Source: Emticicia oligotrophica DSM 17448 (GTDB taxonomy: Bacteria > Bacteroidota > Bacteroidia > Cytophagales > Spirosomataceae). Taken from it: DNA of 64,000 nt. The notes under the pieces are model-generated. The model was given only the letters and a program-made list of their open reading frames with translations, did no database searches and had not been told where the DNA came from. The translations under genes were made by a program, and so were the position numbers. The stretch lies in contig NC_018748.1 in the NCBI RefSeq assembly GCF_000263195.1, positions 1,798,001 to 1,862,000 on the forward strand, written 5' to 3'. Of the stretch, positions 56,094-63,443 are shown one piece after another. Every line of letters begins with the position of its first letter. The stretch's first letter is position 1.

Positions 56094-56975
56094 TTGGTTA
56101 AAGGAGTAACAACGAAGCTCGATGAAGTGACAAATGTTCATTTCATGGAAAGAGGCAGTAGCTTTAAAACTGGTACAATTGAATTTGTTGAAGACGCCAA
56201 CGGAGAAAAGTGGCTAAAAGCCACAACAACTGCCTCTCGTTATGCCAATTATCCAAATATTCAGAAATTAGCTACACATGTTTTAGATGAAGTAGATAAT
56301 TTGGCAGATGATTTATTAACTACTTTAGAAACTGATTTGGCTGGAAACAGTGCTTTAAAAACTGCTTTTGAAGAAGATGTGAGTTTGTTGGAGGTATGGA
56401 AGAATGTAAATCACCTAAATAGCTTTAAAGGGGAAAGTAAATTTTTGCAGGCTTTGAAAAAAGTAAAATTAGAATTTAATGACCTAATTGATAAGCATAT
56501 TTTTAGAGGAGATATTAAGAAAACCTTAAATGCAGATGGCACAACAACTTTTGGTAATGCAGGAGGTGGGCATCATATTAGTGCGGTTAATAGTAATCCA
56601 CCATATCGTACAGGAGATATTCAGATAATAAGTACCGCAAATAGTAATACTGCAAATGGGTTAAAAGAATGTAAAATTAGAGTTTATGATGAAGATTTAT
56701 ATTTGTATCATCAACGAAATTATAACCCAAATACCAATGTGCCAGACCCTACTTTTTGGGGTTGGAAAACTAAAAGTAGAAATTCTACTCTGTTTCCTGA
56801 CAGTTGGACAAAAGGTAAAATGCAGGAAGAAATTGCTTTAGCTTGGTCTAATAAAGGTAGTGCTACCTCAATCGGTAATGGTGCTTATGTATATGAGGGG
56901 GTTTGCTCTGAAGGGTTTAAGATTCAATTTTTAGAACGTAATGGCGTAATAGAAACCATATTTCCTATACTATGA
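56094..56975 (+). CDS. Orphan EndoU-family toxin cassette
   Basis: This is an orphan C-terminal toxin module without signal peptide or shell. The homology block with the main gene begins at 56103; the TTG start at 56094 is nominal and no good start codon precedes it, so it may be silent until recombined. Residues about 1-100 are the pre-toxin part. Residues about 133-293 look like a bacterial EndoU RNase: HIFRGDIKKTL, GGGHHISAVN with paired histidines, WGWKTK with a lysine, STLFPDSWTKGKMQEEI and a final GVIETIFP. EndoU toxins cleave RNA in target cells. The stop overlaps the next gene by 4 bp. Confidence 0.8.
   Translation: MVKGVTTKLDEVTNVHFMERGSSFKTGTIEFVEDANGEKWLKATTTASRYANYPNIQKLATHVLDEVDNLADDLLTTLETDLAGNSALKTAFEEDVSLLEVWKNVNHLNSFKGESKFLQALKKVKLEFNDLIDKHIFRGDIKKTLNADGTTTFGNAGGGHHISAVNSNPPYRTGDIQIISTANSNTANGLKECKIRVYDEDLYLYHQRNYNPNTNVPDPTFWGWKTKSRNSTLFPDSWTKGKMQEEIALAWSNKGSATSIGNGAYVYEGVCSEGFKIQFLERNGVIETIFPIL
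56103..56194 (+). repeat. Recombination-type homology block, EndoU cassette
   Basis: These 92 bp are identical to 54269-54360 of the main toxin gene and in the same frame. Upstream of 56103 the similarity stops abruptly; downstream it decays. Confidence 0.9.
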
Positions 56976-57361
56976 AGTATTTTATTGAAAAACAAAAAAT
57001 AAACAAAAAACAAGTAAGCTTTTCGGGTATAAATCACTCAGAAGAAGTAGCGTTATTGTTCAATTATTTATTAACTGATAAAGAAAAACTTAAATCGAGT
57101 TTAATCGAATTAGAGTTTTTAATGAGAGCCTCTGATGAAGAAATCTATAAAATTATAAGTGATGGGAGTTCAAATTATGATTACGAAAATAATTACGAAT
57201 TTAAGCCTTCATTAGAGTTTTCGGTAGATGGATGCAATTCTTGGGTTTCATGTATGAAAGAAATAACCGTTTTATATTACAATAATTTAAATGATGTTGA
57301 AAAAGAAGAAATTGAAACAGTTGATTTTTTTAAATTTTTAAAAGAATGGGTAGTTGGATAA
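56972..57361 (+). CDS. Probable immunity protein of the EndoU cassette
   Basis: Its ATG overlaps the toxin end (ATGA), so translation is likely coupled. The 129 residues are acidic and mostly helical: VALLFNYLLTDKEKLKSSLIELEFLMRAS, a Tyr/Asn-rich middle, then WVSCMKEITVLYYN and a final FLKEWVVG. No family was recognised. The role is inferred from position behind an EndoU toxin. Confidence 0.65.
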   Translation: MKYFIEKQKINKKQVSFSGINHSEEVALLFNYLLTDKEKLKSSLIELEFLMRASDEEIYKIISDGSSNYDYENNYEFKPSLEFSVDGCNSWVSCMKEITVLYYNNLNDVEKEEIETVDFFKFLKEWVVG

Positions 57362-57368
57362 GCTTGGT

Positions 57369-57388
57369 AGTGTTCCAAAGGTGGGGTT
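57369..57388 (+). repeat. Cassette-boundary element 3
   Basis: It reads agtgttccaaaggtggggtt, starting 7 nt after the immunity stop and 11 nt before the next homology block. Confidence 0.75.
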
Positions 57389-57399
57389 ATTAGTATTTT

Positions 57400-57512
57400 G
57401 AGCGTTGGTTTACAGGAACAGGAGCAACAACGAAGCTCGATGAAGTGACAAATGTTCATTTCATGGAAAGAGGCAGTAGCTTTAAAACTGGTACAATTGA
57501 ATTTGTTGAAGA
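57400..57512 (+). repeat. Recombination-type homology block, nuclease cassette
   Basis: These 113 bp differ from 54248-54360 at two positions. They encode the end of the pre-toxin region in frame with the downstream orphan toxin. Confidence 0.9.
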
Positions 57513-58275
57513 TACCAACGGAGAAAAGTGGCTAAAAGGAACAACAACAGCCTCTCGTTATGCAAATTACCCCAATATTCAGAAATTAGCTACGCATGTT
57601 TTAGATGAGTTAGATAGATTATTATGGGATGATGCAATTTTAAGTAGCTTAGAAGCGGATTTAGGCAAATCCACTTTAAAACAAGCACTTGAAGGAGATT
57701 TAGATTTACTATATTTATGGCAAACAAGTAAACAGACAACGCTTGCAAATTTAACATTATTAAAAAATCAGTTACAAAAAATAGGTTATTCAGATTTTAA
57801 AACAATTGATTTTCTAAAAAATGCCGATGGTACTTATTATAGTAATAAACTTATTTATGCTGACCCAGCCACAACTGTAGAGAAAATAAATATAGGTTCT
57901 CCTAATGAATTAGCATTTTTAGAGGACATATGTAATAAATATGGAACAAAAGCCTATACCCCTGTAAGTACTAAGCAGGCAGCAGTTGACGGAATTTTGG
58001 TAATAGATAGTAAATTTATACAGTTGAAAACTACCAATTCGGGAAAATGGATTACTCGGATAAATGATGCCTATGCTTCTGTAAATAATGTTGGTCTCAA
58101 AAATGTAAATCTCTTTGTAGAAATAAATGATATGACTGTTGCACAGATTACATATGAGTGGCAAAGAAAAACGTATCAACCCTTTGCGAAGCTAAAGAAT
58201 GATGGTACAATTTCTAAACTCACTCTAAAGGCTACGGATGGCTGGGTAGATTTAGATTTAACTTTATTGAAATAA
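57445..58275 (+). CDS. Orphan toxin cassette, nuclease-like tip
   Basis: The frame is open from 57394, with a nominal GTG at 57445 and an ATG at 57463, so 276 residues is an estimate. Residues about 1-90 follow the pre-toxin sequence of the main protein. The tip (about 100-276) has ELAFLEDICNKYG, then AAVDGILVIDSKFIQLKTT. The D182 and Q193-L-K195 pattern on paired strands recalls PD-(D/E)xK nucleases with Gln in place of Glu. This is a motif-level guess. It has no signal peptide and is probably silent unless recombined into the main gene. Five bases separate it from its likely immunity gene. Confidence 0.6.
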   Translation: MTNVHFMERGSSFKTGTIEFVEDTNGEKWLKGTTTASRYANYPNIQKLATHVLDELDRLLWDDAILSSLEADLGKSTLKQALEGDLDLLYLWQTSKQTTLANLTLLKNQLQKIGYSDFKTIDFLKNADGTYYSNKLIYADPATTVEKINIGSPNELAFLEDICNKYGTKAYTPVSTKQAAVDGILVIDSKFIQLKTTNSGKWITRINDAYASVNNVGLKNVNLFVEINDMTVAQITYEWQRKTYQPFAKLKNDGTISKLTLKATDGWVDLDLTLLK

Positions 58276-58280
58276 ATACA

Positions 58281-58943
58281 ATGATAATAGAAGGAAGACT
58301 TATCGAAAACGAATTTGGAATAGAAAAGCCATTTTCAAAAGATTATTTGTTATTTGAATATTCAATGGTAATTTCAGAATATCCAAAAAGCACAAACGAG
58401 GAAACGTTTTTTTATGACCTAAAAAGTGCATTAAATGAGTTTATTAGACACTTTTTTTTCTTTAATGTTAGTGCTTTTGAAGGCGTTGATTATGAATTAT
58501 TTCTTATTGATGAGAATAAATCGAATGAACCATATAGTTCAATTGTTGATAGTATTTTGTCTAAAATTAATTATCCTGCTGTTAATAATATATTAAATAT
58601 GAGTTTTGGTACAACAATAATTATTGCATCTGCAAGTCTCCAATATGAAAGTATAGAGAAAAATTTTAAACAAACAGACAATAAGTATATTTTGAGCATT
58701 TACATAGATAATAAAAATATACCAACATTAATTTTAGGAATTGATTGGAATTTTGGTGCAGAATGGTTTTACAATGAATACAAAATAGAAAATAGAGCAA
58801 TTGTAAGAAAAGCTATTATAGATTTTTATGAAAGCAACCCTAATTATAAGGAATTAAAAATTGACTATCAACTATATGGTTTTGATTTGGAGCTGGAAAA
58901 ATACACATCAAAGGAGGTGATTGTTAAAAAGAATTTAGGATAG
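58281..58943 (+). CDS. Probable immunity protein of the nuclease-like cassette
   Basis: The 220 residues begin 5 nt after the toxin stop. The protein has mixed alpha/beta character with acidic stretches, LLFEYSMVISEYPK, an FFFFNVSAFEGVDYELFLIDENK block, and GIDWNFGAEWFYNEYKIENRAIV near the end. No immunity family was recognised. Its codon use is as AT-rich as the neighbouring cassettes. Confidence 0.6.
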   Translation: MIIEGRLIENEFGIEKPFSKDYLLFEYSMVISEYPKSTNEETFFYDLKSALNEFIRHFFFFNVSAFEGVDYELFLIDENKSNEPYSSIVDSILSKINYPAVNNILNMSFGTTIIIASASLQYESIEKNFKQTDNKYILSIYIDNKNIPTLILGIDWNFGAEWFYNEYKIENRAIVRKAIIDFYESNPNYKELKIDYQLYGFDLELEKYTSKEVIVKKNLG

Positions 58944-59011
58944 AGTTATTACTTCTTGATACCCTAATTTTAAAGCTATTTATTTAGTAGTTAAATCAAA
59001 AGAGAAAAATT

Positions 59012-59347
59012 ATGAAAAATATCTTTGAGGAATTTATAGGGTTAAAGGTACATGCAATGATTCATTACTATAATCAAAATAAGTTGTCAATTAGTTTTGA
59101 AAATACAAATAAATATTTGGTATTTCATGATTGCCCATTAGTATTTGATTCTGGTATAATAGGGAAAATTGTAAAAAATTTAAACGATTATAAGGGAGAA
59201 ATGAGTTTTGTTATAGTTTTTAGAGAAATGAACTTAGATGTTGATGAATATAACTTTTTTCTGATAAAAGGAGATGGAGGAAAGGAACATTTTCAAAATG
59301 AAATAAGAATTGCTTATAAAACTATTGAAGTAGAAAGTATTGATTAA
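59012..59347 (+). CDS. Small protein, first of a tandem paralogous pair
   Basis: 111 residues of unknown function. It aligns with the next gene over the full length: IGLKVHAMIHYYNQNKLSISFEN, then FDSGIIGKIV, then FREMNLDVDEYNFFLI. A small alpha/beta fold is likely. Its place behind a toxin and immunity pair suggests an extra immunity gene whose toxin has been lost. Confidence 0.6.
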   Translation: MKNIFEEFIGLKVHAMIHYYNQNKLSISFENTNKYLVFHDCPLVFDSGIIGKIVKNLNDYKGEMSFVIVFREMNLDVDEYNFFLIKGDGGKEHFQNEIRIAYKTIEVESID

Positions 59348-59348
59348 T

Positions 59349-59675
59349 ATGGAAATATTACAAAGCTTAAAAGGGGAAAAAATTATAGCAATTTATAATA
59401 ATTACATACAACAATCCCTCAAAATTAATTTTGAGGATAATGAAAGCATAATTTTTAATGGTTGTGTATTAACTATTGATACAGGAATTATAGGACACAT
59501 AATTTCTTATGTATCAAATACTGGTACATTAGGAATGGCCCTCGAATTAAAAAGAATGAACCAAGACCCCGATGATTTTAATTTTGTTATATTGAGCAGA
59601 GATATTAAAGACTTGGAGCAAAAAAATGAACTTTTAATTTCATATAAGCAAATGGAATGGAGTAAGTTACTTTGA
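59349..59675 (+). CDS. Small protein, second of a tandem paralogous pair
   Basis: From the ATG at 59349 it has 108 residues (a TTG nine bases earlier is less likely). It is similar to the preceding gene: LKGEKIIAIYNNYIQQSLKINFED, IDTGIIGHII and LKRMNQDPDDFNFVIL. One base separates it from the first gene's stop. A boundary element starts 14 nt after its stop, as after other immunity genes, which supports the immunity reading. Confidence 0.6.
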   Translation: MEILQSLKGEKIIAIYNNYIQQSLKINFEDNESIIFNGCVLTIDTGIIGHIISYVSNTGTLGMALELKRMNQDPDDFNFVILSRDIKDLEQKNELLISYKQMEWSKLL

Positions 59676-59689
59676 AAAACCTCGTTAGT

Positions 59690-59709
59690 GGTGTTCCAAG
59701 TTTTTGGAT
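59690..59709 (+). repeat. Cassette-boundary element 4
   Basis: It reads ggtgttccaagtttttggat and begins 14 nt after the stop codon at 59675. Confidence 0.7.
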
Positions 59710-59807
59710 TTTTATTATAAAAAGAAATTAAGCGAATATTAAGAATGCAAAGAAATATAGATAATGGTATGTTTTAGCAATCAAATTCCTGATTATGGTA
59801 TACAATA

Positions 59808-60041
59808 TTATTCTAAAATGTAGAAAAATCGTTTATTACAACTTCTACATTTATATCGTTCCTTCTTGTTTCGTAAACCATCTTTAATAACCCAATTGGA
59901 GTTACATAGAGGGCAAGAAAAGTCGCTATATTTTCGTTTACCACCAACCCAACCTTTTATAGGAGCTTTTATAGATTCTTGCTGAAACGCTTTCTTTAAA
60001 ATAAACCTGCGATTGGCATTCGATATATAAAAATTTTCAAT
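59808..60041 (-). pseudogene. Zinc-ribbon relic cut by the IS copy at 60042
   Basis: A minus-strand open frame ends at a TAA (59808-59810) and is broken at its 5' side by the IS. It encodes a four-cysteine zinc ribbon, with SCPLCNSNWVIKDG and YKCRSCNKRF. This type of ribbon is common at the N-terminus of IS transposases. Joining across the IS keeps the frame open for about 20 codons but finds no ATG before a stop, so the gene was already broken. Confidence 0.45.
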
Positions 60042-60964
60042 GAGGTTGTTTAGTATTATAAAAAGATTCCCAAAATAGGTTGAATTTTGTGGTGCGAATC
60101 ATCAAAAAGACCTACAGTGGAAATCTTGAGTAAAAATACGATTGAACAATATATATTACCAAATTTAAGTATTGGTTTACGTGGAAAAGAGTGTGAAATA
60201 GAACAGTTGACAGCTATTGTTTCAGCAATTTTATATCGTTTGAAAACAGGTTGTCAATGGCGTCAACTGCCAGTAAAGCAATTTTTTAATAATAAGGTTT
60301 TAACATGGCGAGGAGTCTATTATCACTTTAATGAATGGGTCAAGGACGGCTCTTGGACAAAAGTTTGGATAAATATTTTAGCATCAAACTATTCATATTT
60401 AGACTTATCTTGTATCCAACTTGATGGTAGTCATACACTTGCCAAACGTGGAGGTGAAGCTGTTGGGTATCAAGGTCGAAAAGCATCAAAAACAACTAAT
60501 TTGCTCTTTTTAGCTGATAATCAGGGACAAATGTTGGCATGTGCCAGCCCACAAGAAGGAAAACACAACGACCTTTATAATATTCAGGAACTCTTTGAAG
60601 AACTGTGTCAAATGCTCATAAAAGCAGGAATTAATCTCAGAGGCCTTTTTCTAAATGCTGATGCTGGATTCGATAGCAAAGAATTTCGTCAAATTTGTAA
60701 AAATAAAGAAATTGAAGCCAATATTGATGTTAATTCTCGAAATAACAAAATAGAAAATCAATCTACTGAATATCAGCATTTTGATGAAGAGTTATACAAA
60801 CGACGAGTACTCATTGAGCACGCTAATGCTTGGATGGATAGTTTCAAAGCATTACTTGTCAGGTTTGAAACGAAAGCAATTAACTGGGTGGCTTTAAATT
60901 TATTGGCATTCTCAGTTCGTTTTTTACGAAAAATTAAATATAAAAGTTAATCCTAAACAAGTTC
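60042..60964 (+). mobile_element. IS5-family insertion sequence, copy 1 (923 bp)
   Basis: The ends are imperfect inverted repeats of about 17 bp (gaggttgtttagtatta at the left, gaacttgtttaggatta read inward from the right; 14 of 17 match). It is flanked by the 3-bp direct repeat aat (60039-60041 and 60965-60967). It carries one transposase gene. A second copy of equal length lies at 61700-62622 in the opposite orientation. Confidence 0.9.
60087..60950 (+). CDS. IS5-family DDE transposase, copy 1
   Basis: It cuts and joins the IS ends. The 287 residues have an N-terminal DUF4096-like helix-turn-helix part with ILYRLKTGCQWRQLP and a DDE core: D113 in QLDGSHT, D192 in NADAGFD, and E244 in the Y-x2-R-x3-E signature YKRRVLIE. 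The nominal start is TTG at 60087, since no ATG precedes the conserved region. It differs from the second copy at residue 75 (Arg here, Gln there). It appears intact. Confidence 0.9.
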   Translation: MWCESSKRPTVEILSKNTIEQYILPNLSIGLRGKECEIEQLTAIVSAILYRLKTGCQWRQLPVKQFFNNKVLTWRGVYYHFNEWVKDGSWTKVWINILASNYSYLDLSCIQLDGSHTLAKRGGEAVGYQGRKASKTTNLLFLADNQGQMLACASPQEGKHNDLYNIQELFEELCQMLIKAGINLRGLFLNADAGFDSKEFRQICKNKEIEANIDVNSRNNKIENQSTEYQHFDEELYKRRVLIEHANAWMDSFKALLVRFETKAINWVALNLLAFSVRFLRKIKYKS

Positions 60965-60967
60965 AAT

Positions 60968-61168
60968 AATAAAATATTGATAAAAAGAATAATTTTCGTA
61001 ATTTTTATTGCCTTTTATGATTATAACTTTTCTGTTTTAAATGATAAAGGATTTCCTCCAGACATTCCACTTTGGCATCTCATTCCATTATATTTTTTCT
61101 CACTGAGCTTAATTGTTTATTATTGGGCATCAATCCCAAAAATTCTTTCCGATTTAGACTCTTTTTAA
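60968..61168 (+). pseudogene. C-terminal fragment of a membrane immunity-type protein
   Basis: An open frame runs from the right IS end to a stop at 61166-61168. It encodes two hydrophobic segments and ends LIVYYWASIPKILSDLDSF, which resembles the end of the IS-split protein (LLYYYSNQIGKIIEELDVM). The N-terminal half is missing; left of the IS there is unrelated DNA. A boundary element follows 11 nt after its stop, as after immunity genes. Confidence 0.5.
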
Positions 61169-61179
61169 AAAACGGGGAC

Positions 61180-61199
61180 AATGTTCCAAATTTGGGGGT
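61180..61199 (+). repeat. Cassette-boundary element 5
   Basis: It reads aatgttccaaatttgggggt. It shares the palindromic core CCAAATTTGG with element 1. Confidence 0.8.
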
Positions 61200-61307
61200 A
61201 CGCTTTTTTGAAGAAACTAAATGTAAAAACAAAATATTTCAAGACAATAAAAACAATGATTAAAGAATAAACTTAGACATTCACCGAAAAATAAAATACG
61301 GTAGTAA

Positions 61308-61526
61308 CTTAGTAATTATGAAAACAAATGGAAATATTACATATGGTACGATTCAAAAAAAATCTGTTCTATCAAAGCTTTGTTGCCTGTTATACAAACA
61401 GATTATTTAAAAGAGGCAGAACTTGCTAAAACGAATACATTAGCCTATCTAAGACAAGTAGAAGCAATTGTAAATACGGAGTTAACAGAAATAAAATGGC
61501 GACAAATAAATTGTTTTGGCAATTAA
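61308..61526 (+). pseudogene. Toxin-tail remnant before a split immunity gene
   Basis: An open frame of 72 codons without its own start ends TAATG, joined to the next immunity gene in the same way as the main toxin. The peptide contains YYIWYDSKKICSIKALLPV, then LAYLRQVEAIVNTELTEIKW and ends INCFGN. The toxin type is not recognised. The upstream part (61200-61307) is not coding and looks eroded. Confidence 0.55.
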
Positions 61527-61699
61527 TGAAAGAGGATTTACGTATCTGTGTCTTTCAAGTTATACCTTTCTTATTTTATCCCATTGAAGATATAAGGGGG
61601 AAAATGATTCTTATTTTCACAATATCTATTTATCAACTATTAGAAATATTAGTACTAACAATTATTACATTATTGCTTGTTTACATTAGTTCTGTTTAT

Positions 61700-62622
61700 G
61701 AACTTGTTTAGGATTAACTTTTATATTTAATTTTTCGTAAAAAACGAACTGAGAATGCCAATAAATTTAAAGCCACCCAGTTAATTGCTTTCGTTTCAAA
61801 CCTGACAAGTAATGCTTTGAAACTATCCATCCAAGCATTAGCGTGCTCAATGAGTACTCGTCGTTTGTATAACTCTTCATCAAAATGCTGATATTCAGTA
61901 GATTGATTTTCTATTTTGTTATTTCGAGAATTAACATCAATATTGGCTTCAATTTCTTTATTTTTACAAATTTGACGAAATTCTTTGCTATCGAATCCAG
62001 CATCAGCATTTAGAAAAAGGCCTCTGAGATTAATTCCTGCTTTTATGAGCATTTGACACAGTTCTTCAAAGAGTTCCTGAATATTATAAAGGTCGTTGTG
62101 TTTTCCTTCTTGTGGGCTGGCACATGCCAACATTTGTCCCTGATTATCAGCTAAAAAGAGCAAATTAGTTGTTTTTGATGCTTTTCGACCTTGATACCCA
62201 ACAGCTTCACCTCCACGTTTGGCAAGTGTATGACTACCATCAAGTTGGATACAAGATAAGTCTAAATATGAATAGTTTGATGCTAAAATATTTATCCAAA
62301 CTTTTGTCCAAGAGCCGTCCTTGACCCATTCATTAAAGTGATAATAGACTCCTTGCCATGTTAAAACCTTATTATTAAAAAATTGCTTTACTGGCAGTTG
62401 ACGCCATTGACAACCTGTTTTCAAACGATATAAAATTGCTGAAACAATAGCTGTCAACTGTTCTATTTCACACTCTTTTCCACGTAAACCAATACTTAAA
62501 TTTGGTAATATATATTGTTCAATCGTATTTTTACTCAAGATTTCCACTGTAGGTCTTTTTGATGATTCGCACCACAAAATTCAACCTATTTTGGGAATCT
62601 TTTTATAATACTAAACAACCTC
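61700..62622 (-). mobile_element. IS5-family insertion sequence, copy 2 (923 bp)
   Basis: It has the same length and ends as copy 1 but opposite orientation. It is flanked by the 3-bp direct repeat tat (61697-61699 and 62623-62625). The two encoded transposases differ at one residue, so the copies separated recently. Confidence 0.9.
61714..62577 (-). CDS. IS5-family DDE transposase, copy 2
   Basis: It is identical in length to copy 1, with Gln instead of Arg at residue 75; all catalytic residues (D113, D192, E244) are kept. It reads against the interrupted immunity gene. Confidence 0.9.
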   Translation of the reverse strand: MWCESSKRPTVEILSKNTIEQYILPNLSIGLRGKECEIEQLTAIVSAILYRLKTGCQWRQLPVKQFFNNKVLTWQGVYYHFNEWVKDGSWTKVWINILASNYSYLDLSCIQLDGSHTLAKRGGEAVGYQGRKASKTTNLLFLADNQGQMLACASPQEGKHNDLYNIQELFEELCQMLIKAGINLRGLFLNADAGFDSKEFRQICKNKEIEANIDVNSRNNKIENQSTEYQHFDEELYKRRVLIEHANAWMDSFKALLVRFETKAINWVALNLLAFSVRFLRKIKYKS

Positions 62623-62806
62623 TATATAAAAGAGTTAAAAACATCTCTTCTTTTACTATTGCTTTTATATCTGAACTACTCAATTTCTGCTTTTCACAAT
62701 AATATTAATAATGCTTCTTTTTCTATATGCTATGTGGTTATTTCAATTTTACTTTTGTACTATTATTCAAATCAAATAGGTAAAATTATTGAAGAACTAG
62801 ATGTAA

Positions 62807-62929
62807 TGTAATCATTACCAATGTGGTTTTGTTAGTAAGTATGTATTAGTTTCTGCGGGATATAGCTTACAGAATGATAAAACAGGGCAATGGCAAATAC
62901 TGTATTGGGTTAGTCAACACTATAAATAA
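62807..62929 (+). pseudogene. Second toxin-tail remnant
   Basis: A short open frame with no start codon encodes about 40 residues including YVLVSAGYSLQND and QWQILYWVSQHYK and ends 7 nt before the next ATG. The pattern of a toxin end placed directly before a small membrane protein fits the other cassettes. The toxin family is unknown. Confidence 0.45.
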
Positions 62930-62936
62930 TATTTCT

Positions 62937-63293
62937 ATGAAACTTATCGTGAAACAGATTAGTATATCTAATTTAGTATTTGTTTGTTTTTGGATTTTAG
63001 GAAACTCTATTTCAGAAAGTTTACATGATTATGGCTTTTTTTTCTATTCATTTGCTTTATTGAGTATATCATTTTTAGTTGGATATTCAAGCATTAGTAT
63101 TTTAGAAATAATCAAGAATAAATTCATTCGCATTTTTATTGGGTTGATTATATATGCAATATTACTATTCATTTATATACGTTTAGATGAAAAGTTTACA
63201 AAATGGGGCTTACTTATCATCATAATTGCGATACAAATATTTTTATTCTATCTCTTCTTAATGATAAACAAGTATTTTTTTCAAAAAAACTGA
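62937..63293 (+). CDS. Small polytopic membrane protein, probable immunity gene
   Basis: From the ATG at 62937 it has 118 residues with four likely membrane helices (VFVCFWILG, FALLSISFLVGYSSI, FIRIFIGLIIYAILLFIYI, LLIIIIAIQIFLFYLFLMI). The open frame reaches back 21 more codons, which overlap the toxin-tail remnant in another frame and are rejected. It carries no signal for another function. Confidence 0.55.
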   Translation: MKLIVKQISISNLVFVCFWILGNSISESLHDYGFFFYSFALLSISFLVGYSSISILEIIKNKFIRIFIGLIIYAILLFIYIRLDEKFTKWGLLIIIIAIQIFLFYLFLMINKYFFQKN

Positions 63294-63325
63294 CTAAAAA
63301 TTCTATAATATTTTGTAATTGACTG

Positions 63326-63335
63326 CCCCCCCCCC
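63326..63335 (+). repeat. C10 homopolymer tract
   Basis: Ten consecutive C in a very AT-rich stretch between two membrane protein genes. It is not inside a recognised frame. Confidence 0.85.
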
Positions 63336-63443
63336 ACTCCTTATTGTAGTTTTTTTAATTATATCATATGCAAAAGCGTAATATCAAAAAGAAGCCTGTG
63401 TCAGCCCCCAAAAAGTTGGGAAATCATACTTTATTGTATTTAA

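Larger units (their letters stand above)
61526..62811 (+). pseudogene. Membrane immunity-type gene split by IS copy 2
   Basis: The first part (61526-61699) and last part (62626-62811) join in one frame when the IS and one copy of the target triplet tat are removed. The rebuilt protein has about 119 residues with four hydrophobic segments and ends KIIEELDVM. The ATG at 61526 overlaps the preceding toxin-tail stop (TAATG). The present frame from 61526 ends inside the IS at 61711. A membrane immunity role is inferred from position and topology. Confidence 0.7.

Noticed and set aside
60042-62622. Composite transposon formed by the two IS copies
   Set aside because: Each copy has its own target duplication and the segment between them is part of the cassette array, so two separate insertions fit better.
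62874-62936. Extended N-terminus of the membrane protein at 62937
   Set aside because: It overlaps the toxin-tail remnant in another frame, is not hydrophobic, and the later ATG sits just after the tail stop as in other cassettes.
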